From assembly GCF_014652915.1 (NCBI RefSeq), contig NZ_BMZS01000011.1, positions 186,001-250,000 on the forward strand: a stretch of DNA of 64,000 nt. Direction: 5' to 3'. The DNA is from Thalassobaculum fulvum (GTDB taxonomy: Bacteria > Pseudomonadota > Alphaproteobacteria > Thalassobaculales > Thalassobaculaceae). A program made the position numbers and the translations under genes. Each line of letters opens with the position of its first letter. The stretch's first letter is position 1. Shown piece after piece: positions 43,851 through 52,504 of this stretch. The notes beneath the pieces are model-generated. The model was not told the DNA's origin. It did no database searches and saw nothing but the letters and a program-made list of their open reading frames with translations.

Positions 43851-44953
43851 CCGGCACGGCCGACGTCCTGGTGATCGGCGGCGGCATCGCCGGCGTCTCG
43901 GCGGCCGCCCGGATCGCGCCCGACGCCCGGGTGACCGTGCTGGAGCACGAGGGCGCGATCGGCGTCCACGCCACCGGGCGCTCGGCGGCGATCTTCATTG
44001 CCAACTACGGCAACGCCACCCTGAGGTCCCTGAACGCCGTCAGCGGGCCGGAACTGGAGGCGCCGGACTTCCTGGACGACACGGTGCTGTCGCCGCGCGG
44101 CGAGATGGTGGTGGCGACCGAGGCGGAGCTGCCGGACCTGGAACGGCACCTGGCCGAGGGTACCGGCGTCGAGCGGCTGACACCGGACGAGGCGGTGGCC
44201 CTGGTGCCGGTGCTGCGCCGCGAGCTGATCCATGGTGCCGCCATCGAGCGCGATGCCCGCGACATCGACGTCGACCGGCTGCTGCAGGGCTTCGCCCGCC
44301 TGCTGCGCCGCCACGGCGGCCGGATCGTGACCGGCGCCGGGGCCGGGCGGATCGAGCGGGCGGATGGCGTCTGGCGGGTCGCGACGGCGGCCGGGGCATT
44401 CGAGGCGCCGGTGCTGGTCAACGCCGCCGGCGCCTGGGCCGACACGGTCGCCGGCCTGGCCGGCGCGACGCCGGTCGGACTGGTGCCGATGCGCCGGTCG
44501 GCGGCGATCCTGCCGGCGCCGCCGGGTCACGCGGTCGACCGCTGGCCGCTGTTCGTGTCGGCTTCCGAGAGCTGGTACGCCAAGCCCGAGGCCGGCAAGC
44601 TGATGGTGTCGCCGGCCGACGAGGATCCGGTGGAGCCGCATGACGCCTGGCCCGACGACATGGTGCTGGCCGAAGGCCTCGACCGGTTCGAGCGCATGAC
44701 CACGGTCGAGGTCACCCGGGTCGAGCGCAGCTGGGCCGGGCTGCGCAGCTTCGTGGCCGACCGTACCCCGGTGGTCGGGTTCGCCCCCGATGCCGACGGC
44801 TTCTTCTGGCTGGCCGGACAGGGCGGCTACGGGGTCCAGACCTCGCCGGCGCTGTCGCGGCTGGCCGCCGACCTGGTGCTGGGCCGGGTACCGGCGCTGC
44901 CGGCCGACGTGGTGGCGGCGCTGCACCCGGGACGACCGGGGCTGGCTGCCTGA
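43847..44953 (+). CDS. FAD-dependent amino-acid oxidoreductase (DadA/DauA-like)
   Basis: A 368-residue flavoenzyme. The N-terminal FAD-binding motif is DVLVIGGGIAGVSAAARI, followed by the glycine-oxidase/D-amino-acid-dehydrogenase pattern IGVHATGRSAAIF. The C-terminal FAD contact is FFWLAGQGGYGVQTSPA. It resembles D-arginine dehydrogenase. Its GTG start overlaps the PotA-type stop (GTGA), so import and oxidation are coupled. The substrate is inferred to be the transported amine or amino acid. Confidence 0.85.
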   Translation: MTGTADVLVIGGGIAGVSAAARIAPDARVTVLEHEGAIGVHATGRSAAIFIANYGNATLRSLNAVSGPELEAPDFLDDTVLSPRGEMVVATEAELPDLERHLAEGTGVERLTPDEAVALVPVLRRELIHGAAIERDARDIDVDRLLQGFARLLRRHGGRIVTGAGAGRIERADGVWRVATAAGAFEAPVLVNAAGAWADTVAGLAGATPVGLVPMRRSAAILPAPPGHAVDRWPLFVSASESWYAKPEAGKLMVSPADEDPVEPHDAWPDDMVLAEGLDRFERMTTVEVTRVERSWAGLRSFVADRTPVVGFAPDADGFFWLAGQGGYGVQTSPALSRLAADLVLGRVPALPADVVAALHPGRPGLAA

Positions 44954-44962
44954 TCCGCGCCG

Positions 44963-45574
44963 TCAGCGCCCCGGCCGGACGAACGCCCGGCGCGCCGCCT
45001 CGACCTCGGCGCGGACCGTGCAGTCGCCGACGTGGTCGTTGACCAGCCCCATGGCCTGCATGAAGGCGTACACCGTGGTCGGGCCGACGAACCGCCAGCC
45101 CAGCTTCTTCAGGTCCTTCGACAGCCGCTCCGACGTTGCCGAGGTCGAGGCGGTCTGCGGGGCGGCGAGGTCGGCCGGGGCCGGCTCGTAGCGCCAGAAG
45201 AACGCCGCCAGCGAACCCTCGCGCGCCGCCATCTCGCGGGCCCGGGCGGCATTGTTGATCACCGCCTCGATCTTGCCGCGGTGGCGCACGATCCCCGGGT
45301 CCTGCAGCAGCCGCTCGACGTCGGTCTCGCCGAACTCGGCGACCCGGTCGAAGTCGAAGCCGTGGAAGGCGGCCCGGAAGTTTTCGCGCTTGGCCAGGAT
45401 GGTCCGCCAGCTCAGTCCCGACTGGAAGCCCTCCAGGCACAGCTTCTCGAACAGCCTGGTGTCGTCGGCGACCGGGAAGCCCCATTCGCGGTCGTGATAG
45501 TCCAGGAACTCCGGGGCCGCCCCGCACCAGCGGCAGCGCGGCCGGCCGTCGGGGCCGGTGAAGACGGTGCTCAT
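44963..45574 (-). CDS. tag: DNA-3-methyladenine glycosylase I (Tag)
   Basis: A 203-residue base-excision repair enzyme that removes 3-methyladenine. It has the N-terminal zinc and substrate signature RCRWCGAAPEFLDYHDREWG, followed by LFEKLCLEGFQSGLSWRTIL, where the conserved Glu/Trp pocket lies. Length is normal. It is convergent with the FAD oxidoreductase gene. Confidence 0.94.
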   Translation of the reverse strand: MSTVFTGPDGRPRCRWCGAAPEFLDYHDREWGFPVADDTRLFEKLCLEGFQSGLSWRTILAKRENFRAAFHGFDFDRVAEFGETDVERLLQDPGIVRHRGKIEAVINNAARAREMAAREGSLAAFFWRYEPAPADLAAPQTASTSATSERLSKDLKKLGWRFVGPTTVYAFMQAMGLVNDHVGDCTVRAEVEAARRAFVRPGR

Positions 45575-45587
45575 CGATGCAAGCCCC

Positions 45588-45890
45588 TCACGCCGCGGCC
45601 GGCGCGTTCAGCAGGAAGGCCAGGCGCTCGTCGGCCCGCGCCGGTTCGATCTCCAGGATCTCCGCCGTGACCACGTTCTCGGCCACGAACGGGTCGGCCG
45701 CGACGCGCGCCTGCAGGTCGGCCCGGGTGGTGGCGTGGGCGACCACGGCGCCGCCGAGGCCGGGGACCAGGCTGCCGACCACCAGGAACACGCCGTCCGC
45801 GAAACCGCGGGCGATCCAGGCCTTGTGGCCGTCCATGTGGCGGCCCGCCTCGGCCCGGTTCTCGGCGAATCTCAGCATCACGATGAACAT
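45588..45890 (-). CDS. YciI-family protein
   Basis: A 100-residue protein of the YciI (ferredoxin-like fold) family: MFIVMLRFAENRAEAGRHM at the start, a conserved His/Asp pair in the next helix and DPFVAENVVTAEILEIEP near the end. The function is generally unknown, with a possible role as a small hydrolase-like enzyme. The start at 45890 rather than 45917 gives the family N terminus. It lies between tag and the TetR gene on the same strand. Confidence 0.82.
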   Translation of the reverse strand: MFIVMLRFAENRAEAGRHMDGHKAWIARGFADGVFLVVGSLVPGLGGAVVAHATTRADLQARVAADPFVAENVVTAEILEIEPARADERLAFLLNAPAAA

Positions 45891-45913
45891 CGGTTTCCTC
45901 GCTCTCGGGGGGA

Positions 45914-46501
45914 TCAATGTCGGCGGGCCGCGGCACCCCGGGTCTCGCGGTCGAGCCAGGCGTACATCCGCTCGACCTCCCGGCGAACGAACGCCTCGTC
46001 GCGGAAGGCGTTGGACAGGGTGGCGACGCCCTGGCTCAGGGCCAGCAGGTGCATCGCCAGGTCGTCGGCGTCGTCGCCGCGGCCGAGCTGCTCGAATTGC
46101 CGGCGCAGCCAGCTCCGGAACAGGCCGAACAGCCGGCCGGCCTCGGCCTGCGAGCCGTGGCGGAGCTTGGCCAACTCGGTGGACAGCGTGCCGACCGGGC
46201 AGCCGTAGCGCTCGATGGCGGCCCGGTTGACGATCAGGATGTCGATGAAGCTGCGGATCCGGGCGACCGGGGTGTCGCCCCCGGCCTCCCAGCCGTCCAA
46301 CATCATCCGGGTCCTGGCCATGCGGGCCGCGATCACCGCGTCCAGGATCTCGTCCTTGGTCTTGAAGTGGTAGTAGAAGTTGCCGCGCGAGATTCCGACC
46401 ACGGTCGCGATGTCGGCGAACGAGGTGTGCTCGAAGCCGTGCTCGTAGAACAGCCGGTCGGCGGCTTCGACGATGGTCTCGCGGGTCGACTTCTCGGCCA
46501 T
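45914..46501 (-). CDS. TetR family regulator (NemR/AcuR-like)
   Basis: A 195-residue repressor with N-terminal HTH TSFADIATVVGISRGNFYYHF and a TetR_C-type ligand domain (DTPVARIRSFIDILIVNRAA, then CPVGTLSTELAKLRHG). The CPVG cysteine could sense electrophiles, as in NemR-type proteins (inference). It lies 37 bp downstream of the old-yellow-enzyme gene on the same strand, and twin palindromes upstream of that gene are its likely operators. Confidence 0.88.
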   Translation of the reverse strand: MAEKSTRETIVEAADRLFYEHGFEHTSFADIATVVGISRGNFYYHFKTKDEILDAVIAARMARTRMMLDGWEAGGDTPVARIRSFIDILIVNRAAIERYGCPVGTLSTELAKLRHGSQAEAGRLFGLFRSWLRRQFEQLGRGDDADDLAMHLLALSQGVATLSNAFRDEAFVRREVERMYAWLDRETRGAAARRH

Positions 46502-46538
46502 GGATCGCTCTCCTGGACGCGGGGTGACGGCGGCGCGG

Positions 46539-47621
46539 CTATCCGTGCGCGCCGTGGTAGACGGGGTAGTCGGTGTAGCCGGTTTCGCTGCCGGCGTAGA
46601 AGGTGGTCGGGTCGGCCAGGTTCAGCGGCAGGTCCTCGCGGTAGCGCCGCACCAGGTCCGGGTTGGCCAGGAACGGGATGCCGAACGCCACCAGGTCGGC
46701 GGCGCCGCTTGCGATCGCGGTCCGGGCACGCGCCAGGTCGTAGCCGTTGTTGGCGATATACGGGCCGTCGAACATGGCCCGCAGTGCCCGGTAGTCGACT
46801 GCGCTGGCCTTGGTCGTCATGTCGCCTTCCAGCACGTGGAGGTAGGCGAGGCCGCGCCCGCCGAGCCGCTCGAAGAAGTAGCCGAAATGGGCCTGCGGGT
46901 CGGAATCGGCCATCGAGTTGAACCCGTTTTCCGGGGTCAGGCGCAGGCCGATGCGCCCGGCCGGCCATACCGTGGCGACCGCGTCGAGGATCTCGTTCAG
47001 CAGCCGCATCCGATTGGCCGGGCTGCCGCCGTAGGCGTCGGTACGCCGGTTGCTGCCGTCGCGCAGGAACTGGTCGATCAGGTAGCCGTTGGCGCCGTGC
47101 ACCTCGACCCCGTCGAAGCCGGCTCGCCGGGCGATCTCGGCGGCGTGCCGGAACTCCTCGACGATCGCCGGGATCTCGCCGGTCTCCAGTGCCCGCGGGG
47201 TCACGAAGTCCTGCGTGCCGGCATAGGTCACCGCCTGGCCGTCGGGCCGGATCGCCGAGGGCGCCACCGGGGTGGCGCCGCCCGGCTGCAGGCTCGGGTG
47301 CGAGATCCGTCCGCAGTGCTGGAGCTGGATGAACACCCGGCCGCCGGCGGAGTGTACGGCATTGGTCAGGCGCAGCCAGCCGGCCGCCTGGGCGTCGCTG
47401 AAGGCGCCGGGGGTGAACGGGTAGCCGACGGCGCCGGGCGACACCGGCGCCGACTCGGTGACGATCAGCCCGGCGCTGGCGCGCTGGGCGTAGTAGCGGA
47501 CCATCAGCGGCGGCACCACGCCGTCGCCGTCGGCGCGGTTGCGGGTCATCGGCGCCATGACCATGCGGTTGGCGAGGGTCAGGTCCCCCATCTGGAACGT
47601 GTCGAACAGATCGGCGGTCAT
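46539..47621 (-). CDS. old yellow enzyme family NADH:flavin oxidoreductase (NemA-like)
   Basis: A 360-residue FMN-dependent ene-reductase. The hallmarks are RMVMAPMTRNRADGDGVVP, GFDGVEVHGANGYLIDQFL and the catalytic-loop segment GGSPANRMRLLNEI. Such enzymes reduce electrophilic alkenes, nitrate esters and maleimides. The ATG at 47621 gives the standard N terminus. It pairs with the TetR gene behind it, an arrangement like nemRA. Confidence 0.92.
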   Translation of the reverse strand: MTADLFDTFQMGDLTLANRMVMAPMTRNRADGDGVVPPLMVRYYAQRASAGLIVTESAPVSPGAVGYPFTPGAFSDAQAAGWLRLTNAVHSAGGRVFIQLQHCGRISHPSLQPGGATPVAPSAIRPDGQAVTYAGTQDFVTPRALETGEIPAIVEEFRHAAEIARRAGFDGVEVHGANGYLIDQFLRDGSNRRTDAYGGSPANRMRLLNEILDAVATVWPAGRIGLRLTPENGFNSMADSDPQAHFGYFFERLGGRGLAYLHVLEGDMTTKASAVDYRALRAMFDGPYIANNGYDLARARTAIASGAADLVAFGIPFLANPDLVRRYREDLPLNLADPTTFYAGSETGYTDYPVYHGAHG

Positions 47622-47651
47622 GAATGTCTCCGGCGGTGGGTATACCATGAA

Positions 47652-47667
47652 TAGGACGTTTGTCCTA
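47652..47667. promoter_or_regulatory. TetR operator-like palindrome, proximal
   Basis: TAGGACGTTTGTCCTA: 6-bp inverted arms TAGGAC and GTCCTA with a 4-bp centre, 31 bp upstream of the old-yellow-enzyme start. It is the reverse complement of the second site. Confidence 0.75.
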
Positions 47668-47683
47668 GATGTGAGCAAGCATG

Positions 47684-47699
47684 TAGGACAAACGTCCTA
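47684..47699. promoter_or_regulatory. TetR operator-like palindrome, distal
   Basis: TAGGACAAACGTCCTA, the exact reverse complement of the proximal site, centred 32 bp away (about three helical turns). This spacing fits two dimers on one face of the DNA. Confidence 0.75.
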
Positions 47700-47807
47700 A
47701 TTCGTCAAGGGCGCGCGCCGACACGCCGGGGCGGACTCGCCGATCCGGGTGTCGCGAAGGTCAGGTCTTCAGGGAGAGGGGGCGGCCGGGATCGCCGCCG
47801 CGGACGC

Positions 47808-48224
47808 TCAGTCGCGGTTCACGCTGTCGCCGAAGCCGCCGCCGTAGCCGATGTCGCGGCGGGCGCCCATCAGCGACACCGTGAAGCCGGCGACCACGTC
47901 GATCAGGGTCATCAGGAACAGCAGGAAGAAGTCGCTGGTGCCGAGGGCGGGAACCAGCAGGAAGCCGAGCAGCGCCGCCACGCAGATCAGCATGCTGAGC
48001 CCGTGGTCCAGTGCCGCCGCCACGCTGGTCCGGGTCGCCTTCAGGATCTCGACGAACAGCAGCACCAGCCCGAACGCCAGGATCAGGTCGGCGACGTCGA
48101 AGGTCCACACCGAGCCCGAGGGCAGGGCGACGGCGACGACCGCCGCCGACAGCAGGGTCTCGCCGCTCACCGCGACGACCGCATAGGCCGCCAGGGCGAG
48201 CAGCATCAGGGGAACCATCCGCAT
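47808..48224 (-). CDS. small integral membrane protein, unknown function
   Basis: A 138-residue protein with four hydrophobic helices (about 4-30, 44-64, 77-96 and 100-118) and a short charged C terminus, RRDIGYGGGFGDSVNRD. I do not recognise the family. The ribosome site GGAGGATC precedes the ATG at 48224. It is alone between the old-yellow-enzyme promoter and the fumarase genes. Confidence 0.7.
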   Translation of the reverse strand: MRMVPLMLLALAAYAVVAVSGETLLSAAVVAVALPSGSVWTFDVADLILAFGLVLLFVEILKATRTSVAAALDHGLSMLICVAALLGFLLVPALGTSDFFLLFLMTLIDVVAGFTVSLMGARRDIGYGGGFGDSVNRD

Positions 48225-48255
48225 CAGATCCTCCGTTCGCCGGCCAGGGGCCGTT

Positions 48256-48939
48256 CTACCCGATCAGTTCGTCGCGCCGGTCGTCGGTCTCGCCGTAGCG
48301 CGCCAGGCTGGGCGCCTTCAGCCCCTCGTAGACCCGCGCCAGGCCCTGGTTGACGATCCGGTTCTGGCGCTCGAACAGCGAGTTGCCGTCCAGGTCGCTC
48401 TCGACCAGCAGCGGGCCGAACTTCTCGACTTCCAGCACCCACATGGCCTGGGCGATGCCGAGGTCGTCGATCCAGTGGGCGTCGAGCACGCGCCTGATGC
48501 CGCGCCCGAGCAGCGCGCCGGTGCCGTAGCCGACGGTGGTCAGGTACACCGCGCCGGCCGGCACGAAGACATCGCGGTAGTCCTGCTCGCTCATCCCGCC
48601 CTTGCCGACGATCACCTTCGCACCCGACACCTCGAACCACTTCGGCAGCCACTTGGAGAACCGGAAGCTGGCGGTGGCGGTGACGGCGCCGACGTTGAAG
48701 GTCCCGTCGTCGTTGCGGGCCGCCGCCGGCGAGCAGTGGAAGTTCACGTTGGTCAGGGCCTTGAGGTCGACCGGCGGGGCCATGCCGTCCTGCAGCACGC
48801 GTTTGTAGACGCTCTCGCGGCCGGTGTAGATCAGCCCGTCGAGATAGACCACGTCGCCGAGCTGCAGGCCGCGCAGGGCCGCGTCGCTGACCGGGGTGGT
48901 CAGGCGGACTTCTCGAAGCTTTCCGCGGCTGTCTGCCAT
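48256..48939 (-). CDS. class I fumarate hydratase / tartrate dehydratase-type, beta subunit
   Basis: A 227-residue beta subunit: LTTPVSDAALRGLQLGDVVYL, TGRESVYKRVL and VGYGTGALLGRGIRRVLDAHW. It supplies the C-terminal domain that completes the Fe-S hydro-lyase active site with the alpha subunit. The ATG at 48939 lies inside the alpha gene, giving a 40-bp overlap in a different frame. Fumarase is the default reading; tartrate or a related hydroxy acid is possible. Confidence 0.85.
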   Translation of the reverse strand: MADSRGKLREVRLTTPVSDAALRGLQLGDVVYLDGLIYTGRESVYKRVLQDGMAPPVDLKALTNVNFHCSPAAARNDDGTFNVGAVTATASFRFSKWLPKWFEVSGAKVIVGKGGMSEQDYRDVFVPAGAVYLTTVGYGTGALLGRGIRRVLDAHWIDDLGIAQAMWVLEVEKFGPLLVESDLDGNSLFERQNRIVNQGLARVYEGLKAPSLARYGETDDRRDELIG

Positions 48940-49880
48940 TCGACCGTGTCCCGTCGCATGTAGGGGGTGAACCATTGCGGGTCGGTGCGGTACTCGACCC
49001 GCCCGTCCGGGTGCAGCCTTGCGGTCGCGCGGCGCGACGACAGGCAGAAGCAGTGCACGCTCATCGGCATGCCGCCGGTGTGGGTGTAGCCGACCTCGAT
49101 GTGGCAATCGACGACCATCGACGAGCCGACGAAGCCCATGGCCCCCATGCCGATCGAGTTGCCGAGCTCCTTCAGCTCCAGCTCCAGCGCCGCGATCTCC
49201 GGCTCCGGGTTGCGGTCGCCGACCGTGCGCAGGCAGGCCGCCTGCTTGCCGAGCACCATGCAGGTGTCCTTCGAGCCGCCGAGGCCGATGCCGACGATCG
49301 CCGGCTGGCAGGCCAGGCCGCGCTTCCCGAACGCCACCAGGGTATCGAGATAGAAGCGCTTGATGCCGTCGATCCCGTCGGCCGGGAACAGCATGCGATA
49401 GTCGGTGCCGAACAGTCCGCCCTTGTGGACGGTGGTGATGTCGACCCAGTCGGCGTCCGGCTCGAAGCTGTACTCGATCTCCGGGGCGTTGATGCCGACG
49501 TTGTTGTCGTTGTCGCGGCGGCTCAGCGGATGCACCCGGTTGGGGCGCAGGGGCACGTCGTGGGTGGCGCGGGCGGTGGCGCGGCGCAGTCGGCGCTCGA
49601 CCTCGACCGGGCCGCCCTCGACCCGGGCCTCGTTGCCGTACTTCACGTACCAGCGCGGCACCCCGGTGTCGGCGCACATCGGCCGCTGGTCGGCCTTGGC
49701 GGCCTCCCAGTTCTCCAGCATGGCCTGCAGCACGAAGGCCGACAGGTCGCCGCGCTCGGTGTCCGCCATCTCCCTGATGCCGCCGAGATAGTCGTCCGGG
49801 ATCTCGATTCCGGCCTTGGCCATCACGGTGCGGGCGGCGTCCTCGAGCGCGTCGGCGGCGATCTTCGGGGGATGGGGCAT
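48900..49880 (-). CDS. class I fumarate hydratase / tartrate dehydratase-type, alpha subunit
   Basis: A 326-residue oxygen-sensitive [4Fe-4S] hydro-lyase subunit. Candidate cluster cysteines are in MCADTGVPRW, CQPAIVGIGLGGSKDTCM and SVHCFCLSS. Two-gene class I fumarases and L-tartrate dehydratases share this layout. No tartrate genes are nearby, so fumarase is more likely. The ATG at 49880 follows a GAGGGC site. Confidence 0.87.
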   Translation of the reverse strand: MPHPPKIAADALEDAARTVMAKAGIEIPDDYLGGIREMADTERGDLSAFVLQAMLENWEAAKADQRPMCADTGVPRWYVKYGNEARVEGGPVEVERRLRRATARATHDVPLRPNRVHPLSRRDNDNNVGINAPEIEYSFEPDADWVDITTVHKGGLFGTDYRMLFPADGIDGIKRFYLDTLVAFGKRGLACQPAIVGIGLGGSKDTCMVLGKQAACLRTVGDRNPEPEIAALELELKELGNSIGMGAMGFVGSSMVVDCHIEVGYTHTGGMPMSVHCFCLSSRRATARLHPDGRVEYRTDPQWFTPYMRRDTVEWQTAAESFEKSA

Positions 49881-49948
49881 GGCGGCCTGCCCTCTGGTGC
49901 GTTTCCTCGGGGGGGAGCGTAGCGGGTCGGGCCGGGGTTGGGAACCGC

Positions 49949-50039
49949 GTGGGTCCCGGATCGCCGCTGACGCGACGTCCGGGATGAGGGTCTTGTTGTT
50001 CCCTCATCCCGGACGAGCGCAGCGAGATCCGGGACCCAC
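49949..50039. repeat. double-hairpin intergenic repeat, copy 5
   Basis: The shortest copy, 91 bp: perfect outer arms GTGGGTCCCGGAT and ATCCGGGACCCAC, and inner GTCCGGGATGAGGG with CCCTCATCCCGGAC. It lies between the LivF-type stop and the fumarase start region. Confidence 0.85.
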
Positions 50040-50054
50040 GATGCGACGGGCGCG

Positions 50055-50756
50055 CTACACCCCCAGATACGCCTCGCGGATCCGCGCGTCGGCGATCAGC
50101 TCGGCGGCCGGGCCGGACATGGTGACGCGGCCGGTCTCCATGACGTAGCCGCGGTCGGCGATCGCCAAGGCGGCATAGGCGTTCTGCTCGACCAGCAGCA
50201 CGGTCACGTCCAGGCTCTTCAGGTTGCGCACCACGTCGAGGATCTGGTCGACCAGGATCGGCGCCAGCCCCATGCTCGGCTCGTCCAGCAGCAGGCAGTT
50301 CGGCCGGCCCATCAGCGCCCGCGCCATCGCCAGCATCTGCTGCTGGCCGCCCGACAGCCCGCCGGCCCGCTGGTTGCGCTTCTCGCGCAGCACCGGGAAC
50401 ATCGCGAACGCCTCGGCCATATCGGAGTCGACCCGGTCGTCGCTGAACAGGTAGGCGCCGAGCCGCAGGTTCTCCTCGACCGTCAGGTTGGTGAAGATCT
50501 GCCGGCCTTCCGGCACCTGCGCCAGGCCGGCGCCGAGCCGGCGGTGGCCGGCGGTGCGGGTGACGTCGTCGCCGCGGAACACGATGCGGCCGGCGGCCAC
50601 CGGCTGCACCCCCGACAGGCAGCGCAGCAGAGTGGTCTTGCCGGCTCCGTTGGCGCCGATCACGGTAACGATCTCGCCGGCCTTCACCTCGAGGTCGACG
50701 CCGTGCAGCACCTCGATGCGGCCGTAGCGGCTGCGCAGTCCCTCAACCGAGAGCAT
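50055..50756 (-). CDS. ABC transporter ATP-binding protein, LivF type
   Basis: A 233-residue ATPase with Walker A GANGAGKTTLLR, signature LSGGQQQMLAMARAL and Walker B CLLLDEPSMGLAP. It is the last gene of the binding protein-LivH-LivM-LivG-LivF cassette lying downstream of paaN on the same strand. The ATG at 50756 overlaps the LivG-type gene by 14 bp and has a GGGAGGG site. Confidence 0.92.
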   Translation of the reverse strand: MLSVEGLRSRYGRIEVLHGVDLEVKAGEIVTVIGANGAGKTTLLRCLSGVQPVAAGRIVFRGDDVTRTAGHRRLGAGLAQVPEGRQIFTNLTVEENLRLGAYLFSDDRVDSDMAEAFAMFPVLREKRNQRAGGLSGGQQQMLAMARALMGRPNCLLLDEPSMGLAPILVDQILDVVRNLKSLDVTVLLVEQNAYAALAIADRGYVMETGRVTMSGPAAELIADARIREAYLGV

Positions 50757-51531
50757 GGCTGCCCTCCCGGCCGGCATGGGCGCCGAGATAGGCCTCGACC
50801 ACCTTCGGATCGCGGGCTACGGCCTCCGGCGCGCCCTCGGCGATCTTCTCGCCGTGGTCCAGCACTACCACGTGATGCGAGATCTTCATCACCAGCTTCA
50901 TGTCGTGCTCGACCAGCAGCACCGCCACGCCCTCGGCGGCGATCGCCGCGATCAGGGCGTCGATCTCCTCGGTCTCGACCGGGTTGCAGCCGGCCGCCGG
51001 CTCGTCGAGCAGCAGCAGCCGCGGCCGCGCCGCCAGCGCCCGGGCGATCTCCAGCCGCTTGAGCGCGCCGTAGGATAGGGCAGAGGCCTCGCGCTCGGCG
51101 GCGCGTTCCAGCCCGACGCGCTCCAGCAGGGCGCGGGCCGCCCGCTCGGTCTCGCGGCTGCGCCGGCGGGTCGACGGCAGGCCCAGCAGGTCGGCCAGGG
51201 TCGAGCCCCGCTCGGCCAGGTGGCGTCCGGCCATGACGTTGTCCAGCACGCTCATCCGCAGGAACACCTGCAGGTTCTGGAAGGTCCGCGACAGCCCGCG
51301 CTCGGCCAGCCGGTTCGGGGCCAGCCCGGTGACGTCCTCGCCGTCCAGCCGGACCCTGCCGCGGTGCGGCAGGTAGACCCCGGAGATCATGTTGAACAGC
51401 GTGGTCTTGCCGGCGCCGTTCGGGCCGATCACCGAGACGATGCGGCCGGGCTCGGCGGTGAAGCCGACGCCGTCGACGGCGGTGACGCCGCCGAAGTCGA
51501 TGCCCAGGCCCTCGACCGACAACAGAGTCAT
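50743..51531 (-). CDS. ABC transporter ATP-binding protein, LivG type
   Basis: A 262-residue ATPase with Walker A GPNGAGKTTLFN, signature LSYGALKRLEIARAL (a Y in place of the second G, common in LivG) and Walker B LLLLDEPAAGCNP. It overlaps the LivM-type stop (ATGA). It is the partner of the LivF-type ATPase. Confidence 0.92.
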   Translation of the reverse strand: MTLLSVEGLGIDFGGVTAVDGVGFTAEPGRIVSVIGPNGAGKTTLFNMISGVYLPHRGRVRLDGEDVTGLAPNRLAERGLSRTFQNLQVFLRMSVLDNVMAGRHLAERGSTLADLLGLPSTRRRSRETERAARALLERVGLERAAEREASALSYGALKRLEIARALAARPRLLLLDEPAAGCNPVETEEIDALIAAIAAEGVAVLLVEHDMKLVMKISHHVVVLDHGEKIAEGAPEAVARDPKVVEAYLGAHAGREGSHALG

Positions 51532-52502
51532 GACACCCTCCGGCGCAGCAGGCGGTGCAGGCTCGGCAGCAGGCCGTCGGGCAGGAAGATCATCACCAGC
51601 ATCATGATCAGGCCGAACACGATGTGCTCGTACTCCTGCAGCGCGGTCAGCACCTGCGGCAGCGCGGTCAGCAGCAGCGCGCCGGTGGCGGCCCCGATCA
51701 CCGTGCCGGCCCCCCCCAGCACGGTCATCGTCACCAGCTCGATGGAGTGCAGGAAGTTGGCGATGTCCGGGGTCACGAACCGGTTGGTCAGCGCCAGCAG
51801 CGAGCCCGACACCGAGGCGTAGACCGCCGAGATCACGAACGCCGACAGCTTGTATCGGGCGACGTCGACGCCGACCGTGCGGGCCGCGACCTCGGAGTCG
51901 TGCAGCGACCGCAGGGCCCGGCCGCTCGGGCTGTCCTTCAGGTTCAGGGCCAGCCAGGCGCCGGCCAGCAGGATCAGGCCGGCCAGCCAGTACCAGAGCT
52001 CGGCGTTGCCGACCTTGATCCCGGCGCTCTTGAGCAGGCCGCGCAGGCCGAGGTCGGCGACCGCCATGCCGTCCGGCCCGCCGGTCAGCCAGGCCTCGTT
52101 GGCCAGCACCATCGACACCAGCACCCCGAAGCCGAGGGTGGCGATCGCCAGGTAATGGCCCTTCAGGCGCAGGATCGGCCGGCCGACCAGCCAGGCCAGC
52201 AGGCCCGACAGCACCGCCCCCAGCACCAGGCTGAGCGCCGGCGGCAGGCCGAGATGCACCGGCCCGAGCGCGCAGGCGTAGGCGCCGAGTCCGGCGAACC
52301 CGGCATGGCCGAGGCTGATCTGGCCGGCATAGCCGATCAGCACCACCAGCCCGGTGACGGCGAGGCCGTTGATGAAGATCAGGGTGCCGACCCGGTAGTA
52401 GAAGTTGCTGGGGAAGAACGCCGGTGCGACCGCGATCAGCAGCAGCAGGACGAGCAGGGTTGCCTGCTTGGCGGAGATCGGCTTGGCGAAGAGCGGGCGC
52501 AT
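51528..52502 (-). CDS. ABC transporter permease, LivM type
   Basis: A 324-residue permease of standard length: GYAGQISLGHAGFAGLGAYA, HYLAIATLGFGVLV, PSGRALRSLHDSEVAARTVG and LGGAGTVIGAATGALLL. It starts 2 bp after the LivH-type stop. Confidence 0.92.
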   Translation of the reverse strand: MRPLFAKPISAKQATLLVLLLLIAVAPAFFPSNFYYRVGTLIFINGLAVTGLVVLIGYAGQISLGHAGFAGLGAYACALGPVHLGLPPALSLVLGAVLSGLLAWLVGRPILRLKGHYLAIATLGFGVLVSMVLANEAWLTGGPDGMAVADLGLRGLLKSAGIKVGNAELWYWLAGLILLAGAWLALNLKDSPSGRALRSLHDSEVAARTVGVDVARYKLSAFVISAVYASVSGSLLALTNRFVTPDIANFLHSIELVTMTVLGGAGTVIGAATGALLLTALPQVLTALQEYEHIVFGLIMMLVMIFLPDGLLPSLHRLLRRRVS

Positions 52503-52504
52503 GG

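Noticed and set aside
47641-47699. CRISPR-like repeats
   Set aside because: Only two 16-bp palindromes in opposite orientation, with no spacer array and no cas genes; operator sites explain them.
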